Shown here piece after piece: positions 36,562 through 46,123 of a DNA stretch of 64,000 nucleotides. How positions within the stretch are numbered: position 1 is the stretch's first letter; the number at the start of each line of letters is the position of its first letter. The stretch is from positions 1-64,000 of the forward strand of contig NZ_JAJEWI010000003.1 of assembly GCF_020687785.1 (NCBI RefSeq), written 5' to 3'. The notes under the pieces are model-generated. The model was not told the origin of the DNA, made no database searches, and saw nothing but the letters and a program-made list of their open reading frames with translations. This DNA comes from Sphingopyxis yananensis. Lineage in GTDB: Bacteria > Pseudomonadota > Alphaproteobacteria > Sphingomonadales > Sphingomonadaceae. Both the position numbers and the translations under genes were made by a program.

Positions 36562-37017
36562 ATGCCACCATTCCCTCTTCCCGAACCCATGCGCCGCGCG
36601 CTTGAGCTGGCCCGATTCGCTGCGAATGCAGGTGAAGTGCCCGTTGGAGCCGTCGTCGTCAAGGATGGTATCATCATTGGCGAAGGTCAAAATCGTCCCC
36701 GCGAAAGCCACGATCCCACCGCCCATGCGGAAATTGTCGCCATCCGCGCTGCTGCTGCGGCTTTGGGGAATGAACGTTTGGACGGGTGCGACCTGTTTGT
36801 GACGCTGGAACCTTGCGCCATGTGTGCAGGTGCCATCGCCCATGCCCGCATATCGCGGCTCTATTATGGGGCGGGTGATGCCAAGGGCGGGGCGGTGATG
36901 CATGGCCCGCGCCTGTTCAGCCAACCGACCATTCACCACCGCCCAGAAATTTTTGACATGATCGGCGAAAAAGAAGCGGCCGAGCTTTTGATAAACTTTT
37001 TTTCCGCAAGACGATGA
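36562..37017 (+). CDS. tadA: tRNA-specific adenosine deaminase TadA
   Basis: A 151-residue zinc deaminase that converts A34 to inosine in tRNA-Arg(ACG). The catalytic and zinc residues are HAEIVAIRAA (His, Glu) and EPCAMCAGAI (two Cys). The C-terminal IGEKEAAELLINFFSARR fits TadA. The ATG at 36562 gives the usual N-terminus; a frame from 36526 is open but unlikely. It is transcribed away from rpmB and converges on the sirtuin gene 40 bp downstream. Confidence 0.93.
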   Translation: MPPFPLPEPMRRALELARFAANAGEVPVGAVVVKDGIIIGEGQNRPRESHDPTAHAEIVAIRAAAAALGNERLDGCDLFVTLEPCAMCAGAIAHARISRLYYGAGDAKGGAVMHGPRLFSQPTIHHRPEIFDMIGEKEAAELLINFFSARR

Positions 37018-37057
37018 TGACGGCCAAGGGGTGATTCGGGCGCTAAGCCGTCTATCT

Positions 37058-37762
37058 TTAGAATCCCAAAATTTGATGGACCCACTGCGGCACCAACTGG
37101 GTGGCGGGGCCTTGGCGGGATTCGGTGAACCATGCGCTGCCTTCGCTGGGTTCCATATTGAGTTCGAGCGTGCGCGCGCCATGGCTTCGCGCCTCGCGGA
37201 CGAAGCCGGCGGCGGGGTAGACATTGCCGGATGTGCCGATCGATACGAACAGGTCGCACCGCGCCAAGGCGTCATAAATTTCATCCATGCGATAGGGCAT
37301 TTCGCCGAACCACACGATGTCGGGACGCAAGCTATAGGGCGAGGCGCAGCTGGGGCAGGGGGGATAGTCGATCAGCGGGGTGGCCCAAGGGTGGCGCTGG
37401 TCGCAAAGGGTGCACCATGCCTGCGCCAATTCGCCGTGCATGTGAATCAGCTGCTTTGACCCCGCGCGTTCGTGCAAATCATCGACATTTTGGGTGACGA
37501 GCAGAAATTCACCGGGCCAAGCACCCTCTAGATAGGCCAAGGCTTCATGAGCGGCATTGGGGGATTTGGTCTGAACCGCTGCGCGGCGGGCGTCATAGAA
37601 TCGGTGAACCATATCGGGATCGCGCTGATAAGCTTCGGGGGTTGCGACGTCTTCGATACGATGATCTTCCCACAAACCGTCTGACGCGCGAAAGGTTTGA
37701 ATGCCGCTTTCCGCCGAAATACCGGCACCTGTCAGCACAACGATGTTGCGAATATTTCCCAT
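37058..37762 (-). CDS. cobB: NAD-dependent protein deacylase (sirtuin, CobB-like)
   Basis: A 234-residue class III sirtuin. It has GAGISAESGIQTFRASDGLW at the N-terminus, TQNVDDLHERAG and the catalytic His in IHMHGEL. Zinc is held by CTLCDQRHP and CPSC, and the NAD site closes with SIGTSGNVYPAAGF. It removes acetyl or acidic acyl groups from lysines, giving O-acyl-ADP-ribose; acetyl-CoA synthetase is the classic target. It faces dapB across 118 bp of divergent intergenic DNA. Confidence 0.92.
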   Translation of the reverse strand: MGNIRNIVVLTGAGISAESGIQTFRASDGLWEDHRIEDVATPEAYQRDPDMVHRFYDARRAAVQTKSPNAAHEALAYLEGAWPGEFLLVTQNVDDLHERAGSKQLIHMHGELAQAWCTLCDQRHPWATPLIDYPPCPSCASPYSLRPDIVWFGEMPYRMDEIYDALARCDLFVSIGTSGNVYPAAGFVREARSHGARTLELNMEPSEGSAWFTESRQGPATQLVPQWVHQILGF

Positions 37763-37880
37763 AGATCATCCATTTTGTCCCCCCTGCGATAGCGGCGGGG
37801 GGCTGGTCTTCTGTTGCTTTCCTTCTAAAGGGTGGGGCAGATTTGAACAAGCGCAGGCGGCACAAGGGAGTTTCGGGCAT

Positions 37881-38627
37881 ATGAGCAACGTCGGTATCAT
37901 CGGAAGCGAAGGCCGGATGGGCAAAGCCTTGGCCGCAGCCGCGCAGGAAGCAGGCCTGACGCATCAGGGCATTGATAAAGGCGGCGATGTCGCGGCCTTG
38001 GCGGCGGCGGTGGATGTCCTAATCGATTTTTCGTCCCCCGATGCCTTGGAAGCGCATTTGGATGCCGCTGTGGCGCATGGCTGTGCAATGGTGATTGGCA
38101 CCACGGGACTAGAAGAACGGCACCATTATCTGATTGATGATGCGGCGAAGGATATTGCTGTGCTGCAAACGGGCAATACGTCGCTGGGCGTCACCTTGTT
38201 GGCCCATTTGGTGCGCGAAGCGGCGGCCAAGCTGGATGATGATTGGGACATTGAAATTGTCGAAATGCACCACCGTATGAAGGTGGACGCGCCCAGCGGC
38301 ACGGCCCGACTGCTGGGGGAAGCGGCGGCAGAAGGGCGCGGCATTGATTTGGCGAGCCATAGCGATAGTGGCCGCGATGGAATGACGGGCGCGCGGAAGC
38401 GCGGCGATATTGGCTTTGCTGCGCTGCGTGGCGGCACGGTGGCGGGCGACCATGATGTGATTTTCGCTGGCCCCGAAGAAATTATCAAATTGGGCCATCA
38501 TGCTGAAAACCGTATGATCTTTGCGCGCGGCGCAGTGAAAGCAGCGGCGTGGTTGCTGCAGCAGAAAAAGGGCCGCTATCATATGCCGCAAGTCTTGGGG
38601 CTGGATGCGGGCAGCGAGAGCGCCTGA
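37881..38627 (+). CDS. dapB: 4-hydroxy-tetrahydrodipicolinate reductase
   Basis: A 248-residue enzyme of lysine/diaminopimelate synthesis. The Rossmann motif GSEGRMGKAL at residues 8-17 is a variant of GxxGxMG. The substrate motif EMHHRMKVDAPSGTA carries catalytic His and Lys, and a closing HHAENRMIFARGAVKAA is present. The ATG at 37881 follows AAGGGAG; the frame continues upstream into the intergenic region without support. nth follows after only two bases, so the two are cotranscribed. Confidence 0.95.
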   Translation: MSNVGIIGSEGRMGKALAAAAQEAGLTHQGIDKGGDVAALAAAVDVLIDFSSPDALEAHLDAAVAHGCAMVIGTTGLEERHHYLIDDAAKDIAVLQTGNTSLGVTLLAHLVREAAAKLDDDWDIEIVEMHHRMKVDAPSGTARLLGEAAAEGRGIDLASHSDSGRDGMTGARKRGDIGFAALRGGTVAGDHDVIFAGPEEIIKLGHHAENRMIFARGAVKAAAWLLQQKKGRYHMPQVLGLDAGSESA

Positions 38628-38629
38628 GC

Positions 38630-39307
38630 ATGAAAAAAGCCGACATTTTTGAATTTTATCGGCGATTGGCGGAGCTGAACCCAGATCCGGAAACGGAGCT
38701 GGCCTTTGGCAACACCTATCAATTGCTAGTGGCCGTGACTTTGTCGGCGCAATCCACCGATGTTGGCGTTAACAAAGCGACGCGCTTGCTGTTTGAGCAA
38801 GTGAAGACCCCGCAGCAAATGGTCGATTTGGGCGAGGACGGCTTGAAAGAGCATATCAAAACCATTGGCCTGTTTAACAGCAAGGCCAAGAATGTGATTG
38901 CGCTGTCCGAAATTCTGGTCCGCGATTTTGGCGGGGAAGTGCCCGCCGACCGTGATGCGCTGACCACCCTGCCGGGGGTGGGGCGCAAAACGGCCAATGT
39001 GGTGATGAACTGTGCCTTTGGCGCGGAAACTTTTGCGGTCGACACCCATATTTTCCGTTTGGGCAACCGCACCGGCCTCGCCCCCGGAAAAAATGTGAAT
39101 GAGGTGGAGGCCAAGCTGGATAAGCAAACGCCCCAGCCCTTTCGTGTGGGGGCGCATCATTGGCTGATTTTGCATGGCCGCTATATTTGCAAAGCCCGCA
39201 CGCCGGAATGCTGGCGTTGTCCCGTCGCGGACCTCTGTCGGTTTAAACCGAAGACAGAGGCCCCCAAAACGCGCAGCGCCAAAAACGCTGCGGCTGACCC
39301 TAGCTAG
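38630..39307 (+). CDS. nth: Endonuclease III
   Basis: A 225-residue base-excision repair glycosylase/AP lyase for oxidised pyrimidines. The helix-hairpin-helix is LPGVGRKTANVVMN with the catalytic Lys in the GRK turn. The catalytic Asp is in AVDTHIFRLGNR. The [4Fe-4S] loop is CKARTPECWRCPVADLC. It starts two bases after dapB. Its stop region overlaps the convergent DsbA-like gene by 8 bp. Confidence 0.95.
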   Translation: MKKADIFEFYRRLAELNPDPETELAFGNTYQLLVAVTLSAQSTDVGVNKATRLLFEQVKTPQQMVDLGEDGLKEHIKTIGLFNSKAKNVIALSEILVRDFGGEVPADRDALTTLPGVGRKTANVVMNCAFGAETFAVDTHIFRLGNRTGLAPGKNVNEVEAKLDKQTPQPFRVGAHHWLILHGRYICKARTPECWRCPVADLCRFKPKTEAPKTRSAKNAAADPS

Positions 39308-41366
39308 CTTGTTTGGTGCGCGTGCGGGCAATGGCGTCGCGCAGCGCATCAAAGCCGACTTGGCCCTGCATCAATTGGTCGCCAATCACCCATGTTGGTG
39401 TGGCGTTGAGTTGCAATTGATTGCCCAACGCCAAATTGCTTTCTAGTTCGCGCTGGAACAAAGCCTCGTCGGCGGTGGCGTCGCCGCTGCCGTCCAAGGA
39501 TACGCCCGCTTGTTCCGCGGCCTTGATGATCGCGCTGGGCGCTAGGCTGCTTTGCGCGAACATGGCGTGGTGGAAGGCGTCATATTTGCCCTGACGCGCC
39601 GCTGCCAAGGCCATGAGCGCGGCGCTGCGGCTTTCGCGCGAAATGATGGGCAGTTCGCGGTAGACTACCTTCAACCGTTTGTCTTCGCGCAGTAAGCGGT
39701 CGATGTCCGGCACGCTGGCGCGGCAGAAACCACAAGCATAGTCGGTGAACACCACCAAGGTCACATCGCCGTCGGCATTGCCGCCCCATGCACCCGCATA
39801 GGGTTTTTCCAGCGCGGGGCGCACGGCGTCGATGGCCTTGGCAATTTCGCGGTCCCGCTGGGCCTCGAGCGCGGCGGGGATGATCTGGGGGTTGGTGGTG
39901 ATATAATCGGCCACGATCGTTTCGACATCGGCTTTGGACATGCCGCCGCCAAAACGGCTGCCCAGCCAATAGCTACTGCCCAGCAGCGCGATCAGCGCCG
40001 CGCCGCCCAAGGCCCATGTCCGTGCGCTGAACGCAGGAAGGGCTGGGGCGTAGGCTGCAGACATTGGGGCCGCAGAAGTCGGGGCTGCAGGGGCGCGGTT
40101 TACCACTTCATAATTTGGAACGGGCCGAGCATCAGGGGTGGACGCACCAGAGGGGGGCGCATGATTTTGCGTCATAGTCTCATCAAAAAACGAAGGGGCC
40201 ATGGCCGGCGCTGGGGAAGGCGGCGGGGCCGCCATGGGCGCGGGGGCCGGCGTCGGTGTCGCTGCTGTTGCCGCGCTGGGGGAGATATGCGGCGCTGTCT
40301 CGCTTGCCGCGGCGGACGGGACCGGTGCGGTTGGCGGCGGCACCATGGACTGCGGTGCAGGGACGGATGGCGGAGCGGGCACAGGCACAGGCGCTGCGGC
40401 GTCTTTGACTGCCGCAATGGGCTGGACATCTGCTGCGCTGGTTGTCGCGGGTTCAGGCGCGGCTATGTTATCGCCGTCCTCGCTGCTGCTATGGCCATCA
40501 AGGCTGTCCGCGCTGCCAAGCTCTTCGATCATGGCCGCGGGGCGCGGTTGATCTTCGGAGAATAAGGGCAGTTCGGCGGTCGATTTGGCGTCGGCAGCTT
40601 TGCGCTCTTCCTGCTCTTCGCGGGCAAGTAATTGCTCCAGACCCGATAGCGGCGGCGTGGGCGCTTCTTCTTCGCTCCGCTGGGGACGCAGTTTTTCGGC
40701 GGTGTCCTCAAGGGTTTCTTTACCCGCCCGCGCGACTTGGCCCAAACTTTGTTTGGTTTTATCCGCCATGTCCGTCAGGCCGCGACCGGCTTCGCTGGCG
40801 ATATTGCCAACCTTGTCGGCCAGCGCCATTTTTTCCCAAATCTCTTTGCTTTTCGCTGCGCTGGCCTTGCTGGCTTTGGCTGTTCCCTCTGCCGCCGTGC
40901 GCGTGGCTTCGGCGGCTGTGCGGGTCGCCTCGGCAGCGGCGGCCCCGCTGCGGCGAGCAAGATCCTTGGTTCGGCGGGGGATTTCCATTTTCTCGACACG
41001 GGTCGGAATATCGGCCTTTTGCCCCAATGCGATGGTCCAGTCCGCAAAACGCAGCGAGGCGGCGCGCAGCTTGGTCAAGGCTGTGGCGGTGCCTTGTTTG
41101 ACCTTTGCCGCATCCAGCAATGGCGGGCGCACGCCCTTTTCCTGATCGGCATAGCGGGCCAGATCCATGCCCATGGGCGGCAGATTCGGGTCCTGTGGTC
41201 CGCCTTGGCTGTGCATGGCACCTTGGGTATGCGGCGCAGCTGCGTCATCGCTGTGCAGCGGCGCTTCATTTCCCACTGGTTTGCCCTGTACCCAAGGCTG
41301 GTAATACTCGTCGTTTTTATCAGTCACATCAATGCCTTTGGCCGCAGATGACGCAGCAGGTCCCAT
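39300..41366 (-). CDS. DsbA-like thioredoxin protein with long N-terminal low-complexity region
   Basis: 688 residues. Residues 1 to about 445 are predicted cytoplasmic and low complexity: an Ala/Lys helical part with repeated RTAAEAT units and apolipoprotein-like KTKQSLGQVARAGKETLEDT segments (about 115-225), then a Pro/Ala-rich stretch. One membrane helix lies at about 450-472 (WALGGAALIALLGSSYWLG). The periplasmic C-terminal domain is DsbA/DSBA-like with the active site C545-G-F-C548 (FTDYACGFCRAS) and a cis-Pro loop ATPTWVIG. Ordinary DsbA/ScsC-like oxidoreductases have a short anchor. It is 16 bp downstream of the M48 protease gene and likely in one operon. It overlaps nth convergently by 8 bp. 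Confidence 0.82.
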   Translation of the reverse strand: MGPAASSAAKGIDVTDKNDEYYQPWVQGKPVGNEAPLHSDDAAAPHTQGAMHSQGGPQDPNLPPMGMDLARYADQEKGVRPPLLDAAKVKQGTATALTKLRAASLRFADWTIALGQKADIPTRVEKMEIPRRTKDLARRSGAAAAEATRTAAEATRTAAEGTAKASKASAAKSKEIWEKMALADKVGNIASEAGRGLTDMADKTKQSLGQVARAGKETLEDTAEKLRPQRSEEEAPTPPLSGLEQLLAREEQEERKAADAKSTAELPLFSEDQPRPAAMIEELGSADSLDGHSSSEDGDNIAAPEPATTSAADVQPIAAVKDAAAPVPVPAPPSVPAPQSMVPPPTAPVPSAAASETAPHISPSAATAATPTPAPAPMAAPPPSPAPAMAPSFFDETMTQNHAPPSGASTPDARPVPNYEVVNRAPAAPTSAAPMSAAYAPALPAFSARTWALGGAALIALLGSSYWLGSRFGGGMSKADVETIVADYITTNPQIIPAALEAQRDREIAKAIDAVRPALEKPYAGAWGGNADGDVTLVVFTDYACGFCRASVPDIDRLLREDKRLKVVYRELPIISRESRSAALMALAAARQGKYDAFHHAMFAQSSLAPSAIIKAAEQAGVSLDGSGDATADEALFQRELESNLALGNQLQLNATPTWVIGDQLMQGQVGFDALRDAIARTRTKQAS

Positions 41367-41382
41367 GGTTTCGCACGACAGA

Positions 41383-42807
41383 CTAACGCCGTTTGCGTCC
41401 GCGTTCTACCTCGGCGCGGGCGACGAGCGAAATATCTTGTGCCCGTATCCAATCGGCGCTGTGCGGCGGAAGGCCCTGCATCGCGATTTCCGCGTTCCGT
41501 AGCGCCAAACTGCTGCTGTTGCCCATCAGTTGATAGCGTTCCGCCGATGCCAGCGCCGCGCGGGGCTGGTCGCCTTTGTTGGCATAGACAATGCCCAGCT
41601 GATACCATGCAAAGGGGTTTTGATTGTCCAGCGCCACGGCGGTTTTCAGCACTTCTTCGGCCTCGGCGAAATTGTCAGGATTTTCGGTGGCAATCAGCGC
41701 ATGACCCAAAATGGCGCTGATCAGCGGCTGATTACGGCTGTTGGCAACGGCTTTGCGAAGCGGCGGCAAGGCTTCGGCCGGGCGCCCGCTTTCCAGCAAA
41801 ACCTGCCCTTCTAATTCCAGAAAATAGGGGTCTTCGGGGTCCGCCGCCAGCAAGGCTTTGGCTTCGTCCAATGCTTTTTGGGGATAGGCGCTTTTGTGCC
41901 AAGCATAAGCGCGGGCATAGCGGGCCGGAATGCTGGTGTCGCTTTCGGGGTAATTGCGCAAGGTGCGGGCGGGTTCTGACATATAGCCCGACAGCTTGGC
42001 TTTCACGCGCTGAAAGCGTTTTTCAATCGCTGGGTCGCTGGGCTTATCCCATGCAGGGTCCACCACATAGCTTTCGCGCAGCGCCTGAATACGGTCGCCT
42101 GACAAAGGGTGGGTGCGGCCATAGGCCTGATCATCATCCTGTTTCACGGCATAGCGGAATTCAAGATTTTGCAGGCGCTTAAAGAAATCGAGGCTGCCTT
42201 TTCCGGTAATGCCAGCTTTGGACAAATATTGGGCACCGGCGGCGTCGGCGGTTGATTCTTGGACGCGGCTGAACGCCAGATATTTGCCCAGCGCGGCTTG
42301 TTGGCCCGCCATCATAATGCCCATCGCGGCCTCGCCGCCGCCAGCGGCCATGGCGGCCGCCCCCAACAATAGGGACAAAAGCGATATGTTGGTGGCAGCG
42401 CCCGCGCCTTCGGCATGGCGAATGGCGTGGCCACCCATAATATGGCCCAATTCATGGGCCAGCACGCCTTGGACTTCATTGGCCGAACCGGCTTCGTTGA
42501 TCAGCCCGCTAAAGACATACACATCCTGCGACCCGGCGACAAAAGCGTTAATACTGGGGTCGCCCAGCAAATGAACCCGAACCTGATTGGGCTTTAGTCC
42601 CGCCGCAACCGAGATGGGGGCCATCATATCTTGTAGCAAGGCTTCGGTTTCGGCGTCGCGCAAGATCGATTGGGCGGCGGCTGGCTGCACCGCGATCATC
42701 ACCGCTGCGCCAACGCCCAGCGCCCAGCGGCTGATCACAGACCATGGTTGGCGCTGCTTGACGCAGCGCGGCGCAGATGGACGAACAGGCATGGTTTTGG
42801 ACAACAT
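41383..42807 (-). CDS. M48-family metalloprotease with TPR region (BepA/YfgC-like)
   Basis: About 474 residues. An N-terminal export signal (SRWALGGVGAAVMI-like hydrophobic core ending QPAAAQ) is followed by the peptidase M48 domain with HELGHIMGGHAIRH (zinc His, His and catalytic Glu) and the third ligand in ESTADAAG. TPR-like helices occupy the last 170 residues (PEDPYFLELEGQVLLESGRP, NQNPFAWYQLGIVYANKGDQ). E. coli BepA is a periplasmic protease/chaperone for outer-membrane protein LptD; the same role is inferred. The start is uncertain among ATGs at 42852, 42807 and 42792. The DsbA-like gene follows closely, linking disulfide formation and outer-membrane assembly. Confidence 0.88.
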   Translation of the reverse strand: MLSKTMPVRPSAPRCVKQRQPWSVISRWALGVGAAVMIAVQPAAAQSILRDAETEALLQDMMAPISVAAGLKPNQVRVHLLGDPSINAFVAGSQDVYVFSGLINEAGSANEVQGVLAHELGHIMGGHAIRHAEGAGAATNISLLSLLLGAAAMAAGGGEAAMGIMMAGQQAALGKYLAFSRVQESTADAAGAQYLSKAGITGKGSLDFFKRLQNLEFRYAVKQDDDQAYGRTHPLSGDRIQALRESYVVDPAWDKPSDPAIEKRFQRVKAKLSGYMSEPARTLRNYPESDTSIPARYARAYAWHKSAYPQKALDEAKALLAADPEDPYFLELEGQVLLESGRPAEALPPLRKAVANSRNQPLISAILGHALIATENPDNFAEAEEVLKTAVALDNQNPFAWYQLGIVYANKGDQPRAALASAERYQLMGNSSSLALRNAEIAMQGLPPHSADWIRAQDISLVARAEVERGRKRR

Positions 42808-43012
42808 AGGTCCGATATTGGCGGGGCGAAACTGAACTATGTGTGAAGCCATGCCGCGAATGTGGCGCGCTTGCGCTTCGGAAACAAGTGGGGCCGCCTA
42901 TGCAAGTGCGATAGGCGGCCCCATTATGATTTTCGGCGTTGGCCCTTGCCCCATGTTGCCGACCATGGGCTGGGATGCCGAGGTCGCAGCGATGGGACGC
43001 GGTTACCCGAGC

Positions 43013-46000
43013 TTATTCACCAAAGGTGCGTTGCCACCAGCCACGGCGGGGGCTTTCCCCTTCGGCCAATGTGGTATCCGGCGCGGCTTCGGCGGCAGGC
43101 GCAGCGGCTGGCGCTGGCACTGGGCTTGGCTCTGCGGGGGCTGCAACATCTGCGTCGGCTTGGCCTGTCGAGGTGTCGCTGCTGTCTGCTGCGGCGGCTT
43201 TTTCAGCCTTGGCGGCGGCCGTTTCCGCAGCGGTCTTGCGCTTGCGCGGTGCCCGCTTTTTGGGTGCGGGTTTCGCGTCAGCGTCTGCCTCTACAGCTAT
43301 GGCCTCCGCCTCTGCTTCCGCCTCGGCGGGGGCATCGACGCTGGCTGCGGCCGCTTTGGCTTCCGCTTCGGCCTTGGCCGCAGCGGTTTCGGCGGCGGTT
43401 TTGCGCTTGCGCGGTGCCCGCTTTTTGGGTGCAGGCTCGGCGGTTTCTGCGGTTGCGGCATCATCGGATGCTGCGCTAGCTGGCTCGCTTTCGGCGGGCG
43501 CAGCAGGTTCTGTCGCGATCGCGGCTTCGGTTGCGGCCTGTTCGGCAGCTTCTTCGGCCTTGGCCTTTGCGGTTTTGCGCGGGGCGCGTTTGCGCTTCGG
43601 CTTTTCCGCTGGGGCTTCCGCTTCGGCAGCGTGTACCTCTGTCGCGGCTGGCGCCGTTTCAACAGCATCAGCACGGTCCACCACTGCTGCGCTGTCGGCT
43701 GTGCTTTCCGCGCCCGATGGCGTTTCTGCCACGGGTTCCGCCGTGGTTTCGGGCGTGGGTTCAGACGGCGTGTCGCTGGACGTTTCCGATGTGCTTTCCA
43801 CCGCGCTGGCGCTGGAACCACGGCCACGACCGCCACGGCGACGACGGGATTTGGGCTGATCGTCGCGTGGCGCGGCGACTGTGCCTTCGTCCATTGGTGC
43901 AGTTGCATCGGCATCGACGTCGGTTTGCCCGTCGCCATTGGACGATGCGTCCGATTCGCTGGCGAGCGTTTCGGCAGCAGGGCTGTCGTTTTGCTGCTCG
44001 TCATTTTGCTCTTCATCGCGGCGACCACGACGACCACGGCGGCGGCGGCGGCGGCGGCGGCGGCCTTCGCCTTCACCCTCCGCTTCTGCGTCGCCTTCTT
44101 CCCCTTCGGGACGGGCGCTGCCTTGCGGATCGCTTAGCGGTTCCGAATCCTCGTCTTGCTCGTCTTCATCCTCTTCAATTTCATCGTCGAAGTCGCTGTC
44201 GTCTTCGAGCAACTGAACAGGAGCATAGCTGCGGCGAACCAAGGGCGGTGGGCCGCTCACTTCGACGGTCATACGGCCGCCTTCGATTTCATTGTTCGGA
44301 AGAATGATGACGATAACGCCATATAATTCTTCGATATCTTGAACTTCGCGGCGCTTTTCGTTCAGCAGATAGAAGGTCGCTTCTTGGCTGGCGCGCAGCA
44401 AAATCTTGCTGCCCTTGCCGCGTGCGGCTTCTTCTTCGATCAAGCGCAACGCGCTGAGGCCTGCCGACGAAGCGGTGCGGACCAGGCCCGAACCGTCGCA
44501 ATGCGGGCAAGGGCGGGTCGATGCTTCGAGCACGCCGGTGCGCAGGCGCTGGCGGCTCATTTCCATCAAACCAAAGCCGGAAATGCGGCCAATTTGGATG
44601 CGCGCGCGGTCGTTTTTCAGCGCGTCTTTCATTGCGCGCTCGACCTTGCGGACGTTGCTGCTGTGATCCATGTCGATGAAATCGATCACGACGAGGCCGG
44701 CCATGTCGCGCAAACGCAATTGGCGGGCGATTTCATGCGCCGCCTCAAGGTTCGTGCTGAGCGCGGTTTGTTCGATATTATGTTCGCGGGTCGACCGGCC
44801 AGAGTTGATGTCGATGGACACCAAAGCTTCTGTGGGGTTGATCACCAAATAACCGCCGGATTTCAATTGAACCACGGGATTCAACATACCGTTCAACTGA
44901 TCTTCCACCCCATATCGTTGATAGAGCGAAATAGGGTCAGCATATTGCTTTACCTTGCGGGCGTGGCTGGGCATCAGCAGCCGCATAAATTGCTTGGCGG
45001 CGCGATATCCGTCCTCGCCCTCTACCAGCACTTCTTCGATGTCGCGGTGGTAAATGTCGCGGATGGCGCGTTTGATCAGGTCGCTGTCGCTATGAATCAG
45101 TGCAGGCGCGCTGCTGTGAATCGTGCGGTCGCGAATCTCGTCCCACAGACGGGCCAAATAATCGAAGTCGCGCTTAATTTCGGTCTTGGTCCGGCTCATG
45201 CCCGCGGTGCGAACAATGCAGCCCATCGATGGCGGCAGGTTCATTTCGTCGATCATCGCTTTTAACTTGCGGCGATCAGCACCGTTGGAGATTTTGCGGC
45301 TGATACCGCCACCATGCATGGTGTTGGGCATCAAGACGCAATAACGGCCCGCCAGCGACAAATAGGTGGTCAGCGCCGCGCCTTTATTGCCACGTTCTTC
45401 CTTGACGACTTGTACCAGCAACACCTGACGGCGGCGGATAACGTCTTGAATCTTGTAACGGCGGCGCAGTGACATGCGGTTTTCGCTGTCATCTTCGTCG
45501 CGGCGATTGCGTCCATTACGGCCCTTGCGGCCACGGTAGCGGCGGCGGCGGTTGTCATGGCCTTCGCCATTTTCCGCGCCTTCGCCCTCGCTGTCGCCAT
45601 TATCACCGTCACCGTCACGGGCTTCGGCATCTTGGTCGTCTTGATCGTCTTGATCGTCGCTGTCCGAATCATCGGCGTCGCGGTCATCATCTTGACCATC
45701 GCCATGAATCGCTTCACCCACGACTTCGGGGGCCGCCGGACGGTCGCCATTGTCGTCGTCAAACCCTTCGACATCCGCGACATCGCCTTCCAGATCGTCC
45801 AGATCTTCTTCGGCGCGCATCGCGGCGGCGGCGGCATGTTCCGCCTCTTCGCGGATCAGGGCGTCACGATCTTCTTTGGGGATTTGATAATAGTCGGGGT
45901 GGATTTCGCTGAAAGCAAGGAAGCCGTGGCGGTTGCCGCCATATTCCACAAATGCCGCCTGCAACGAAGGTTCGACGCGCGTAACCTTCGCCAGATAAAT

Positions 46001-46123
46001 ATTGCCTTTTAACTGCTTATGTTCAGCAGATTCAAAATCAAATTCTTCAATCCGGTTGCCTTTGGTGACGGCGACACGGGTTTCTTCCCGATGCCGCGCG
46101 TCTATCAACATGCGTGTTGTCAT
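43013..46123 (-). CDS. rne: Ribonuclease E
   Basis: 1036 residues; the endonuclease that starts mRNA decay and processes rRNA and tRNA. The N-terminal S1 domain (GNIYLAKVTRVEPSLQAAFV) is split by an acidic insertion of about 100 residues. The DNase I-like catalytic part has LVSIDINSGRSTREHNIEQT and VVIDFIDMDH with the metal Asp pair. The zinc link is CPHCDGSG. The C-terminal 350 residues are disordered: poly-Arg (nine Arg), Glu/Asp blocks, then three PRKRKTAAETAAAK-type repeats, probably binding RNA or degradosome partners. The ATG at 46123 is preferred to the one three codons earlier. A terminator-like hairpin lies in its leader. Confidence 0.95.
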   Translation of the reverse strand: MTTRMLIDARHREETRVAVTKGNRIEEFDFESAEHKQLKGNIYLAKVTRVEPSLQAAFVEYGGNRHGFLAFSEIHPDYYQIPKEDRDALIREEAEHAAAAAMRAEEDLDDLEGDVADVEGFDDDNGDRPAAPEVVGEAIHGDGQDDDRDADDSDSDDQDDQDDQDAEARDGDGDNGDSEGEGAENGEGHDNRRRRYRGRKGRNGRNRRDEDDSENRMSLRRRYKIQDVIRRRQVLLVQVVKEERGNKGAALTTYLSLAGRYCVLMPNTMHGGGISRKISNGADRRKLKAMIDEMNLPPSMGCIVRTAGMSRTKTEIKRDFDYLARLWDEIRDRTIHSSAPALIHSDSDLIKRAIRDIYHRDIEEVLVEGEDGYRAAKQFMRLLMPSHARKVKQYADPISLYQRYGVEDQLNGMLNPVVQLKSGGYLVINPTEALVSIDINSGRSTREHNIEQTALSTNLEAAHEIARQLRLRDMAGLVVIDFIDMDHSSNVRKVERAMKDALKNDRARIQIGRISGFGLMEMSRQRLRTGVLEASTRPCPHCDGSGLVRTASSAGLSALRLIEEEAARGKGSKILLRASQEATFYLLNEKRREVQDIEELYGVIVIILPNNEIEGGRMTVEVSGPPPLVRRSYAPVQLLEDDSDFDDEIEEDEDEQDEDSEPLSDPQGSARPEGEEGDAEAEGEGEGRRRRRRRRRGRRGRRDEEQNDEQQNDSPAAETLASESDASSNGDGQTDVDADATAPMDEGTVAAPRDDQPKSRRRRGGRGRGSSASAVESTSETSSDTPSEPTPETTAEPVAETPSGAESTADSAAVVDRADAVETAPAATEVHAAEAEAPAEKPKRKRAPRKTAKAKAEEAAEQAATEAAIATEPAAPAESEPASAASDDAATAETAEPAPKKRAPRKRKTAAETAAAKAEAEAKAAAASVDAPAEAEAEAEAIAVEADADAKPAPKKRAPRKRKTAAETAAAKAEKAAAADSSDTSTGQADADVAAPAEPSPVPAPAAAPAAEAAPDTTLAEGESPRRGWWQRTFGE

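Noticed and set aside
43200..43460. Regularly recurring DNA blocks that could suggest a CRISPR-like or tandem repeat array
   Set aside because: The repeats are in frame and encode the repeated Lys/Arg/Ala segments of RNase E; spacing and sequence do not fit CRISPR.
42839..44137. A 432-codon plus-strand open frame rich in Gly, Cys and Phe
   Set aside because: It is the complement of the repetitive RNase E C-terminal tail; the low-complexity protein is an artefact of GC-rich repeats.
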